DNA of 64,000 nucleotides, from the NCBI RefSeq assembly GCF_030272615.1, contig NC_081412.1:342359870-342423869 (forward strand), in the 5' to 3' direction. A program made the translations under genes and the position numbers. Origin of the DNA: Cryptomeria japonica (Eukaryota > Streptophyta > Pinopsida > Cupressales > Cupressaceae). This document shows, one piece after another, positions 45,114-56,189 of this stretch. How positions within the stretch are numbered: position 1 is the stretch's first letter; every line of letters starts with the position of its first letter. Under the pieces are notes generated by a model. The model saw nothing but the letters and a program-made list of their open reading frames with translations. It did not search any database and was not told where the DNA came from.

Positions 45114-48100
45114 ATGAAGTCCACACTACATTTGTTTGGGAATGTTTTTAGCCTGGCATCCACTGAACCCATAGTTAGCGATACTCACCTAAAAGGGGAA
45201 AATCTTGAGGTGTTGAAAGAGAGGGTGTTCAAGGGAATTGACAAGTCTTTTGGTGTGGATATTTTGAGTAGCGGTCTCATAGAAGCAGCAGCTTTTCCCC
45301 CAGCCATTCCTTGCCCAGAATTGACTCGGGAATGTATTGCTAGATACGACCCAGTGTCTAAAACCATTAGGAGAGACAATGGTGAAACCCTTCTTGCCAT
45401 AAATTGTGAAGTAATTTCCTCAGTCTTCAAGATACCTGATTACCAGTTCTCCAAATTTTCCCCTACTCAGTCAATCACCAAGTTCAATGCGGATAGAACC
45501 AGACACCGTAACAATGTAGCAAAATTCTGGTTGAAGGTTCCTCAAAGAGGTGGTTCCAAGTTACCCATGAATCCTAACAAGAATCGCGTCTTGCCTCAAA
45601 TTCATGATGTTATGCTTTTGTTGCACAGGGCCAGAGGTTCTGCTGAAGCTTATAGCTTCGACGACTCAATTTATTGCTATGTGCAGTTGGTTTTGGAGGG
45701 GAAGCAGTATTTGGATTGGCCTAAATTGATTGCTGATTCAATGAGAGAATAGCTGAGTATGGCTAAACAGTTCAAACAGAACTTCTTCATGTCTTCGTAT
45801 CTCTTGTATTGTTTGGCCTATGTTAAGGAGTTGGTTGGAATACCGAAACAGCTCACTGCGGAGGATGTTTCCGTATATGAGTTCTATCCCATGCTACAAA
45901 AGGATAAGGCCTTACAGGATTTCAGAAGGGTGCACAATGCTTTTCTGGGTGACTTGTGTCATGAATTGAAGAATATGAAAGCCAAAAGAATCTCCGAGGA
46001 TGCACAGACTTTGATTAAGAGGTTTGGTAGTTTTTATATCCAGTTTCCACACTTTTGTTACATAAGGGTAGGTGGCTTCGAAGAGGAGCCCTTCAAGCTC
46101 CCTCACTTTTATTTAGATTGCTTTGTTCTAGTGAAAATATGTAGACAACTGACCTCTGTAATCAAAAAGGCACAACCTAGGGATAAATGGGAGGGTCATT
46201 TTCCCATCCAATTAGGCATATTGTCCTGCAGTTCGATGTCCGTCGCTCTGAGTATTGGAGCAGATCTCAGGAATTTCAATTTTTCCCTATATCCTGAAAG
46301 GAAAGGTTTTGATAATAAGGGTTTTTCCCGAAGTCTTGGTCTAATGCCATACCTCCCAATTCCACAATTAGAGGATTTCTAGGAAGATTGTACAGATGAA
46401 TTTGAAGTGTTCAAAAGAGGAAACATGAGGTTGGTGTTAGAACAAGTCATTTCATTGCAGATAAAATTGGATACTAAGGGACTTGAAGAGGACTATCTAG
46501 AGCTATTTGAACTAGGATACTTAGCCCGTGCAGAAATTGAAATGCCTCCAATTGACTGGGATGAGGAAGAGAAAGATGATATACAGTTAAGGACCAAAGG
46601 AGTCTTGGAAAGGACCATGGCATGGGTTGCCAATAAGAAAGCAGTGAAATTAGGCATTAAGTCTAATTCTACAAGAAGTAATGAGGACCCTCTACATTCA
46701 TCAAAGCATCTTTCTAACAATGCTTCTATGCCTATTCGTGCAAGTAAGGATAACAAGCCGCCCTAGCTTAGACATAGGTCTAATTTAGCTTTGGATTTCT
46801 GTACTCCTCGGCATACCCGGTCTCGAAGTGCTGCTCAAGGAAAGATGGATCAGCCAAAGGATACAGGGGTGAAAGATATGATTCTTGATGCCTAGATATT
46901 TGAAATTGAAGACTTGGATGGCGATGTTACTAGTGCCCTAGATTCTCATACGGTGACTATGGCTATGACGCCACCTTCCAAAGTGATCGAAGGAACAACT
47001 AGCTCCAGTGCAACTCCTAAGTGGTTGACCACCTCGGTGAACAAAAAGCGGAGTTTTCTTCCTGTGACTATTCTGATTCAGGAAATGGTCGTTAAGTACA
47101 TAGAGAAGAATCCTAAGCCAAAAAGGTTCAAGACTGTCGCTCGCCTGGACAATGATGAGGGAACTAGAAAATGGGTTGCTGAAATCGCCTCGTACAAACC
47201 CAAGGATGAAAATAAGGAGGCTAGCCCTGATGATTTCGAGATCACAAAGGTGGAATTGGGAAACATGAGTAGAGACATAGACAATCATTTCTTCTAGGTA
47301 TCCGCAAAGAAAATGCTCTCCAGATCGGAGAAAGATGGGTGAGAAAAGAGAGAATTAAAGCGACACATAAATGTTCCGGCCCAGTTCATTGACAGTATTG
47401 GTTGCTTTGGGGCACTCCCAATATCTCATGCTACAGAGAACTTTGACCCAACTTCGCCAGAAAATAAAAAGTTAATGAGCCAAGTTCAACAGCCCAAGAG
47501 TATTGCAGAAGCCGTGGAGAAATGGATTAAGGGAATAATCAAGGATGACGAGAAGTACATCACTGACTCTTGGAGGCTATGCGATGAGATACAGAGTCTT
47601 ATTGCCGAAGTTCAAAATCAGCTTGTGTCGTGGGAGAAGGAGGAACACAAATGGCAGAATATCTTGCCCTTGTTTGCCAAAATAGAAGAATATGGAGTTA
47701 CCAGGTTTTTGACGGAACACTCAATCAAACTGGTGGTAGATGAATGTCAGCTCTTTGTGCTAAAGAAAACCATAATGTGGCAAGTGCTTACCTTCAAGTA
47801 TGTGATCTCTGACGCTAAGACCTCTATTTACGAGCTCCAGGATCTCCAATGCAGCATAGTAAATGATAACAAGGTGGTTAACCCTAACCATGATTGGTAG
47901 TTGGGAATTTGCGGGTTGAACACACAGGATGCAATCAAGGCTTTCTGAATAAACATGGAGAAAATCAAGGCCAAGGGTAATTTCACTTCGGAAGATATAA
48001 CAAGGGTGGCTAGGATTGAGTCTATGACTTTCATTGGAAATGATCAACTGTTGAAACATGTCGAAAAGATGGTGAAGCACTGGTGGAATAAGGAGGCGGT

Positions 48101-48215
48101 GAAGGCAAAGCTCAACGCGGTGAAAGTTTTGAACCAAGCCATTGTTCAAGAACTCACAACCGCTCATGACGCCCGTGAAAGCGGAGAGGATGATGATGAT
48201 GGAAAAGCAACATAA
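45114..48215 (+). pseudogene. LTR-borne open frame, B2 5' LTR copy (1,033 codons)
   Basis: One frame runs from ATG 45114 to TAA at 48213-48215 with no frameshift. At least eight stops interrupt it: TAG at 45750, 46380, 46764, 46893, 47295 and 47898, and TGA near 47341 and 47946. Comparison with the other copies gives CAG, CGA or TGG in place of most of them. Landmarks by residue: ECIARYDPVSKTI at about 80, a globular region to about 430, an acidic patch at about 480, a Ser-rich linker at about 510-600, the basic KNPKPKRFK at about 665, a helical C-terminal third and an acidic end (DDDDGKAT). The function is unknown. It has no transposon catalytic motif. Confidence 0.75.
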
Positions 48216-49133
48216 TGCATTATTTCAGGCCCAACTTCCTTTATTTTTGTAATTTCTTATGTTTATGCAAAGACTTTGAGACATCTGTCCCAGAATACAT
48301 CTTGTCGATTTCATAACTATTTTCGGGGAGGTCGAGTTTTCAGGGAGACCTCCCCTATTCTAAAAACTATAAATTAAGAAAAGACAGATAGAATAGGGGT
48401 TAGTTTTGGTGACCAATTTTTGGTTAGTTTTTGTTTTTCCCTTTGTTTTTGTAAATTTTATGTTTTGGTGGAAGGAGGAATCAGACTGCTAAATCTGGAA
48501 TGGAAAAAGATTTATACATGTATTATCATGCCTTTGTTGCATAAGAATATATATATACAATGATCATACTATTCTTGGGAGAAGGAAAATCTATGGGTTT
48601 TGAATCTATGTAGATACATATCTTTGTGTATGCTTATCTAATCAAATAACAGTAACAATTTTTCCATTGCAGAAAATTATTATTCTTCTGATATTCCTTC
48701 CTTTAAGTGTTTGTTTTCTTTTAGAAAATATTCGTGTTTGAGAATAGATTTGGTTTCTTTAATCTGTTCATTCTTTATTAAACCTGTGGAAATGGTGTAC
48801 TGAACTTTGATTCAGTTGCTATCATCTCTTGTATTGAAAAGATAGGAAAGATTGCTTTGTCCTTTTAAGAAACATGTGTGAAATATCGGCCTCTCATCCA
48901 AGAATGAAGTAGCCAGCCTTATATGCTTTCGGGTTAAAAGCTACTACTCAAATTAAATTAGTTAAAATTATTCCTTGAAAAACTGAGATAGGGAGCTGTA
49001 CCTATGGAAAATTCAAAGGGAAGTGGTTTATACAACACTTACCCAACTGTTTAGTGAAACACTTGTCCTTAAAAGAAGGCGATAGAGTTCAAAATTGATC
49101 ATTTTAAAAAGGGACAAAATCTGTTCACTAACA
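48216..49133 (+). other. Noncoding tail of B2 5' LTR
   Basis: AT-rich, no gene. It ends GTTCACTAACA before the primer site. Confidence 0.7.
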
Positions 49134-49139
49134 GATTTT

Positions 49140-49158
49140 TGGAGACTCTACTGGGGAA
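49140..49158 (+). other. Primer binding site of B2
   Basis: TGGAGACTCTACTGGGGAA, 6 bases after the LTR. Compared with B1 it carries two G/C-to-A changes. Best explained as a decayed tRNA-Arg site. Confidence 0.65.
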
Positions 49159-49325
49159 AGTAGAGGAAAACCAAACATTCAGTAGACCAGCATGCCATGG
49201 ACATGACAAAATTGAACCTATAATCAGCAAAATTTACAGAGTTTGTTTTGTCAAAGACACAGTTCTTTAATTCAAGAAAAACGTTGAGATTGAAATTTGC
49301 TTAAAGGAGCTTAGGTTTCCTAAGG

Positions 49326-50730
49326 GTGATAACACTGGATTCTCGTCCATATACCAGATCACAAAGGAGAGAAGGAATAATTGATAATTGTTTTGAAGAA
49401 CTACAAGGGTTGTCGTTCACCACAAACTTTACTCCCAAAAGAAATGCTAAAAGTAGACCTTCCTCTCCTCTCAGAGTTACTCCTATACCTTCTTCTTCAA
49501 ACCCTTGGCAAGCACTAACGCTTACTAGAGTTCAAGCTCCTCCTCTAGTAACCATTTATCCTGTGTTCATTATGCCCCAACCATGGGGTGCTGCTATTGG
49601 ACCTCTTGCTCTCACAGCTCATAATCCACTTCCAAAAGGGGCAAGGGATGTCCTACCTAAATATAATGGAGACGGAAAAGTCTCAGTTGAAGAGCACTTG
49701 AATTCTTTTAATGTAGCTACTGGGATTTTGGCAGTCCACTATGAAGATGTGGTCGTTAGGCTTTTTGCCCAAACTCTTACTGAGGGGGCAACATATTGGT
49801 TCAGTCATCTGCGAGCAAGATCCATAATTGACTGGCAAACAATGAAAACTGCTTTTGAGAAAAGGTTCAAAAGTGCTGATGATGAACATTTGTTATTGGC
49901 TCAGTTAACACAAATGAAAAAGGAAATTCATGAGCCAATGAGGGACTATGTAGCCAAGTATAATAAGATTATCCATAAAATTCCTCAAGCCAAAAGGCCA
50001 ACCGCTGATAATCAACAATGTTGCTTCATAAATTTCATGCCTCCTGACGTGGGTTTTCACCTTAGAATAAGCAGGCCAGTTGATCTTGAGACTGCACAAA
50101 ATGAAGCTATACAGCCTGAAGATGATCTGATAACAGCTGGGAAATGGAGGAAAGATGTACAAACCCCTCAGGGTCAACCTTAGGCATCTACCTCTTCTAC
50201 TGACCCAGTTGTTCAGCAGCTTGTCAATGATATGATTGCTTTGAAGAGGTAGATACCCAAGCCTGGAAGTTCCTATCCGTAGCCTTATCAGGATATAAGC
50301 AGGAAAACTCCAAATTAGTATAACTATGGACGACCGTTGCAATTACCTGCTGCTCCACAAAGATTACAAATAGAGGCACCTCCTGACAAGGGTGTCATGT
50401 GCTCATTCCATCTTACCATAGATCACGATGGGGGTTCTTGTCTCGATATGATAAGACATGTTCAAATGCAAAACACAAAAGATGAATTAGGTGAGTTCAC
50501 TAAAGAAGAAAAAATTCAAGAGGTGCCTGGTGACTCTGGATCATTCTACCTCAAATATGAGTCAGATTCGGAAAGAGGTAGTAACATTTTGGCAACCCTT
50601 GAAGGTCCTGCATGTGCAATTCTAACAAGAAATCAATGAACTTCCCAGTCCTCTTCTTTTGCGAATCCTTATGGAAGCAATTTCAAAGGTAAAGATCTCC
50701 CAAATAATAGTTTTTCAAAGATCCCTGAGG
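49326..50730 (+). pseudogene. B2 Gag
   Basis: Capsid motifs: DVLPKYNGDGKVSVEEHLNS, EGATYWFSHL, DWQTMKTAFEKRFK, EPMRDYVAKYNKIIHKIP. The knuckle is CSFHLTIDHDGGSC (CX2HX4HX4C, about 50401-50442). The frame is preserved across the whole Gag and into Pol. TAG stops at 50181, 50250, 50280 and 50317 fall where CAG or CAA is expected. No clear ATG; the frame is open from about 49320. Confidence 0.85.
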
Positions 50731-50738
50731 TTAGGATT

Positions 50739-51578
50739 TTGCAAAAGAATCATGAAGATAACAATAGCTCTTCCTCTTCCTCCTCCTTTGACATCATTGA
50801 GTTTTGTAAAGCTTCTACTGTTCAACTTCCCACTACTGAATATTTGAAACTGAACCCAAAAGAACTAGATAAGTTGGTCAAATATGTTAAGGGAGACTCT
50901 TCTTCAGAGTCCCTAGTACACGGATGTGTGGAGAATAGTGATTTAATTGCTGCTAAAAAATCTTCATTTGTCCCGTGCCCATTAGCTAACTTGGTCGATC
51001 CCTATGCTTTTCATCATGCTAAAAATGGGCCTGAGGTTGAGATTCTAAAACCTAAACCTTTCTACATATCCCTTCTCCTGAATGGTCAGAAGCTTAGCAA
51101 TTGCATAATAGATTCAGGAGCATCAAACAACATAATGCCTTCACCTGTGGCTAGGTCTCTAGGTTTGACTCTCACGAAAACATTTGGGAGATGCTTTTCG
51201 ATGGATGGGAAACAGGTTCCTCTTATTGGACAGGTAAAAGACGTCCAGGCAATACTAGCAGCATGCCCTGATAAAAGAGTAAAATTAACTATCCTGGTTG
51301 CTGACATTCCCGCAAGCTATGGGATGCTCTTGAGTAGAACTTTTTGTAAAGACCTTGGTGGCGAAACCAAGATGGATTGGTCTAAAGCTATTATTCCTCT
51401 TGGAAAATAGAAAATCAAGCTTGAACCTGAGCCGAAAAATAAGTACACTATTTTTCCTTCGGATAACCCCAAAGCCCAAATTTTATTTCAAGAATGTGAG
51501 TTTGGAAACTATCTCATTCTTGCACCTAGCGAAAGGGAACTGGAAGAAGCTGTTGACGAACTTGGCAGGCTATGGTAG
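50739..51578 (+). pseudogene. B2 aspartic protease with N-terminal linker
   Basis: A Ser-rich linker (SSSSSSSFDIIEFCKAS) and a KLNPKELDKLVKYVKGD helix lead to DSGAS at 51111-51125 and IPASYGMLLSRTFCKDLGG. TAG at 51408 replaces CAG of B1. TAG at 51576-51578 is shared with B1 (10711-10713). Confidence 0.85.
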
Positions 51579-51960
51579 ATGGAATTTGATGGAAGTTGCG
51601 CCAACTCCGGCTCTGGAGCAGGGGTAGTATTGCTATCACCCACTGGTAATATTTTTCCATTTTCTTTCAAGTTGGATTTTAAGAATACTAATAATACTGT
51701 AGAGTATGAGGCATTATTATTAGGATTAAATAAGGCCAGATGTAAGGGTATTAAGTTGCTCAAAGTTAAAGGTGATGCAGAGTTGATCATCAGACAGATG
51801 AGAAATGTTTATACAGTTAAGAATGACATATTGAGACATTATAGAAATAGGGTTTGGGATGAGTTAGAATTCTTTGATGCTTTCTCGATTGAAGCCATTC
51901 CGAGGGAACAGAACAGTAGAGCAGATTCGTTGGCCATTTCAGCTTCACTTTTGTTACCGC
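51579..51960 (+). pseudogene. B2 second RNase H-like domain, upstream of RT
   Basis: MEFDGSCANSGSGAGVVLLS is followed by EYEALLLGLNKARCKGIKLL (conserved Glu), KVKGDAELIIRQM (Asp) and IPREQNSRADSLAISAS (final Asp). All four acidic positions are present and the segment has no stop. It sits between protease and RT. Confidence 0.8.
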
Positions 51961-53663
51961 ATCCAGACTTTAAGGATAATTCATATAGGATTGAAATGAT
52001 TTACAGGCCTAGTGTCCTTGATAATGTAAACCATTGTCAAGTGTTTGATGTAGATGCTCAGATCAAAGATTTTATGGAATGTGTTTTGTCTTTCTCCCAA
52101 TCATATTTTGAAGGTTCTGAAAATAACTGCAAGGAGTTTAGTCCAAACCCGGATGTTGATCACACAAATAGTTTTATTCAGCTCAAAGGCAACAAAATTC
52201 TGAAAGGGCTAGTGACTCTGGAGAGGTTTTTCACTAGAGATGATGCATTCATAGGAAAGAAAGTTCCCAAGGATGATGGGAAAGGGTGTTGCAAGAAAAT
52301 AAATTTGGGCGATGAGTCTAACCCAAAAGAGATAACAATTGGCAAGTGTTGTTCTACGGAAGAAAAGCGAATACTTGGCACATTGCTAAAACAATACATT
52401 GATGTTTTTGCCTGGTCCTATGATGACCTGAAGGAGTTTAGAGATGGGCATTTTCAGCATCAGATTCCGTTGAAGCCAGGCGTCTCTCCTTTCAGACAAA
52501 AATTGAGGAATTTCAACCCCATAATGGTAGATGCAATTTTTAAAGAGGTTGATAAAATGCTTAAGGCCAGAATCATATATCCAATTCATCACTCTACCTG
52601 GGTAGCCAACATTGTGCCCGCAAGGAAGAAGAATGGAGAGATATGAATTTGTGTTGATTTTTGCAATTTGAATCAGGCAAGTTTGAAGGACAACTACGCT
52701 TTACCCAATATGGACCACATTCTGCAGACGGTATCCGGGTCAAAGATGATGTCGATGTTAGACGATTTTTCTAGTTATAATCAAATTAGTGTTGTAGAGC
52801 ATGAACAACACAAGACGGCATTCATCACTCCGTGGGGAACTTTCGCATATAACCGTATGCCTTTTGGTTTAATAAATGTCGAAGCCACCTTTCAAAGAGC
52901 TATGGATTCCTCTTTTAAGGGTTTTCGAGATAGAATTATTGTTGTTTACTTGGATGACCTGACGGTATTTTCTAAGGAGAGGAAGAACCATCTCAAGGGT
53001 TTGAGGGCAGTTCTGCAGCGTTGTCAAGAGCACGGAATCTCCCTGAACCCAAAGAAATCAGTTTTCTATGTCACAGAGGGCAAGTTGGTAGGACATATTG
53101 TCTCAAAGGAAGGAGTCAAGATTGATCCTGAGAGGGTTAATGCAATTCAACGTCCCAGTTTACCTTCAAACCAGACTGGAGTAAGGTCATTCTTTGGTCA
53201 AGTAAATTTCTTAAGGAGATTTGTTCCGGAGTTTGCAGAAACTACAAAACACACCATCATCTTGTTGAGTGAACAACATCCTTTTAAATGGACTGAAGAG
53301 GCCAAAGAAGCTTTCGAAAGAATCAAGGGTTCAGTTGCAAATGCCCCTACTCTCATTAACCCGGATTTCACAAAAGACTTCATTTTGTATTGCTATGCAT
53401 CAGAGCATACGATGTCCGGAATACTATTACAGTTGGATGAATCTGGGGTCGAAGCACCTATAGCATTCATGAGTATTCCACTCAAGAAGCATGAGCTAAA
53501 GTACTCACTCCTGGAGAAACACGCCTTTGCTATATTCAAAGCTATGAAACAGTTTCAGTACTATATTCTGCACTCTCACTCTTTGGTTTTTGTCCCAAAC
53601 TCTGTAGTGAAAAGCATTTTAACTCAGCAAGAGGTTGGACTTAAAAAAGAGCAACTTGGGTAA
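51961..53663 (+). pseudogene. B2 reverse transcriptase with RNase H
   Basis: After a spacer (51961-52390), RT runs PFRQKLRNFNP, WVANIVPARKKNGEI, a TGA at 52644, CNLNQAS, MSMLDDFSSYNQI, YNRMPFGLINV, YLDDL (52947-52958), GHIVSKEGVKIDPERV and GQVNFLRRFVPEF. RNase H follows: KDFILYCYASEHTMSGILLQ, PLKKHELKYSLLEKHAFAI. The frame shifts at about 53640 (VGLKKEQLG). Confidence 0.85.
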
Positions 53664-55060
53664 CAAAAATTCAAGAATATGATTTAGATATTCACCCTAC
53701 AAAGATGGTCAAAGGACAAGGCTTATGCAGGTTAATAGCAGAAAATGAGATGGAAACAGAAGCAGAATTACCATTAACTCTTTTTGTTGGATTGCAGGAT
53801 ACCTGGTTCTCAGATGTGGCTTATTACTTGACTTATGGTAGCTTCCCAAGTCATTTGTCAGCAAAAGAGCAAAGGAACCTTAAGTTAAAGGCTGATAAGT
53901 ATGTAATTTGGCGGGATGTTTTGTACAAAAAAGGTTTAGATGGAACATACTTAAGGTGTGTAGATAAACCTCAACAACAAAAACTTCTGGAGATTTATCA
54001 TGGTGAAGCCTGTGGGGGACATTTTTCATCATCTGTTACTGCTTTCAAAATTTTGAGGAATTGTTTTAGTTAGCCAGGCATGTTTAAGGATGCATATATT
54101 TATGTTAAGGGGTGTGAGAAGTGCCAACTCTTTTCTAGGAAGCCACATTTAGCGGCCCTGCCTTTAAGGCCTGTGTTAGTAGATGAACCTTTCAAACAGT
54201 GGGGCATTGATTTCATAGGGCCAATAAACCCTCATTCCAGTGCTGGTCATATGTATATTTTGACAGCAACTGACTACTTTACCAAGTGGGTGGAAGCCAT
54301 TCCCACTAAAAAAGCAAACTCAGAAGTTGTGTGTAGTTTTCTCAAGGATTACATCCTAGTTCGTTTTGGGGTTCCCCAAAAGATTGTTGCAGATAATGCA
54401 TCATATTTCTCTTTTGAGGAGTTAATTGTGTTTTGCTATGAGCATCAAATTACTCTCTCGCATTCTTCTGATTACTTTCCACAGGGTAATGGACTGGCAC
54501 AATCCAGCAACAAGAACCTGATAGCCATCATGAAAAAGTTGGTTGATGAAAATGCTCGAAATTGGCATAAGAAGGTATATGAAGCTTTGTGGGTAGATAG
54601 AACCATGCCCAAGAGGGCCATTGGAATGTCACCTTTTGAACTTGTGTATGGGGTCGGCGCAAAGCTTTCTTTACCTCTGGAGTTATTAGCAGCCAAGCTG
54701 CAAACAGTAGTGGAGGATTCTTTCTTTCAGAATGCTTTAGAGAAAAGAGTTATGTACCTGACGAAGTTGGAGGAAGAGAGGGAGTTGCTGGTGGACAGAA
54801 TCACTGTGCATCAGAGTTGAGTGAAGAGGATTTTTTATATGAGGGCTCGGCCAAGAGGTTTCCTAATAGGAGATGAAGTGTTGTTATGGGATAAAAGGAA
54901 AGAGCCAAAGGGTGCTCATGACAAGTTTGATTCATTATGGAAAAGCCCTTTCAAGATCTATGAAGTGGTGGGACAAAATGCTTTCAGACTCAGCTATGCC
55001 GGTGGAGCGGTTATGCCCTATACCTACAACGAGCAAGATCTCAAACTCTACAAATTGTAA
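53664..55060 (+). pseudogene. B2 integrase with catalytic Glu replaced
   Basis: Zinc finger: YHGEACGGHFSSS...GCEKCQLF (53995-54130). Core: WGIDFIGPI (Asp at 54209-54211), IVADNASYF (Asp at 54392-54394), then PQGNGLAQSSNKNL, where codon 54500-54502 is CAA (Gln). The spacing is exactly that of the DD35E triad, so the catalytic Glu is missing. C-terminal: LWVDRTMPKRAIGMSPFELV, DKFDSLWKSPFKIYEVV and a stop at 55058-55060. Stops at 54072 (TAG) and 54818 (TGA). Confidence 0.85.
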
Positions 55061-55215
55061 GTCCTGTGGTCAAGAGTTTTTGTATATAGTAGCTTAGGTG
55101 TTCTTAGTTGTGAGTCACCTTATCCTTTCCCCTTTTTGTTTTTGGTCATGCGAAACCAAAGTTTGGGAGTTCTTTGCATTTTCCTTTGTAAAATACAATC
55201 CCCAGTCAGAGCCAA
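55061..55215 (+). other. B2 spacer before the 3' LTR
   Basis: Noncoding. I see no convincing polypurine tract immediately before the LTR; the sequence there is AATCCCCAGTCAGAGCCAA. Confidence 0.5.
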
Positions 55216-55871
55216 TGTTACTACGTCATTTGTTCCTCATGATAAGAGCGAGTCATCCTATAAAATTTCCATTCAAAGTCCTAATATTTCTTGTGACACC
55301 TCGGTTCAAGTCCTTAGTATGTCTGTAAATCCTTTTTCAATCACAAATGTCAAGTTTAGGTAATTGGTTGAACTCTGTGAACACATTGAACCATCTTGAA
55401 CCGGGTTCAACAGGTTCATTTAAGTTCCATAGGTTCCTAGGTGTTCAGGGAGGTTTTTCATACTAATATTTTCTCTAAGTGTCTTGCAGTGGCTCTCTAA
55501 AAGTTTCTTGTTCGGTGATATGTTACTTTATTTCTCTCCGGGTTTTGAACTCATTGAACCAAGTTCAAGAGGTTCAAACGTGTTCAACATCTTCAATATA
55601 GCACAAATGGTCAGCAGCATGGTATAATTAATTTTCTCGGCAAGATTTTCTTTGAGCACGGCGTACATCTTGAACTAATTCAACCCCCATGAAGTCTGTT
55701 CAGGATGTTCATATGTGTATGAAGTTGGTGGACCCCATAGATTTTAGTGATTTGATGGTGTATTCATTACCAAATATGTGGAAGCTGAACCATGTTTTAA
55801 GTGACGTCAATTCCTGGCTTTTCGAAGTAAGCAATCATTTCGGGAACTGGCGGTTACTTCAAAAGCGCCAC

Positions 55872-55888
55872 CATGCATTCAATGCATG
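55872..55888. promoter_or_regulatory. RY palindrome in B2 3' LTR
   Basis: CATGCATTCAATGCATG, conserved in all three LTR copies although the flanking bases differ. Confidence 0.5.
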
Positions 55889-56189
55889 TGTACGATGTCC
55901 AATCCACAAACTCAACACACTCAGACTAAAAATTGGAATTATTGCATTCAATTTTTCCGTATCATTGCCTTCACTAATAACGTATGAAGGAGTATTAGTG
56001 CTCTGCATTTGTTCCTCGCTGCTGCGTTTTTGTTTTTCCTGGATAGGAGTCTTGTTTGCTGCTAGTCGTCGTCTGGTTGTTCAACTGAGAAGGTGAGTCC
56101 TTTTCTTGTTCTCTCCAGTGGTTTTTGCTTGCATTTTCTCTCTTATAGAAAGTTTTGCTGCAACCAGTTTAGGCTTATTGTTTTAAATT

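Larger units (their letters stand above)
44140..49133 (+). repeat. 5' LTR of B2 (4,994 bp)
   Basis: The promoter-like part (44140-45113) has the hexamer cluster, RY palindrome, a TATA box and a leader intron. The LTR-borne open frame (45114-48215) and a noncoding tail (48216-49133) follow. Confidence 0.9.
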
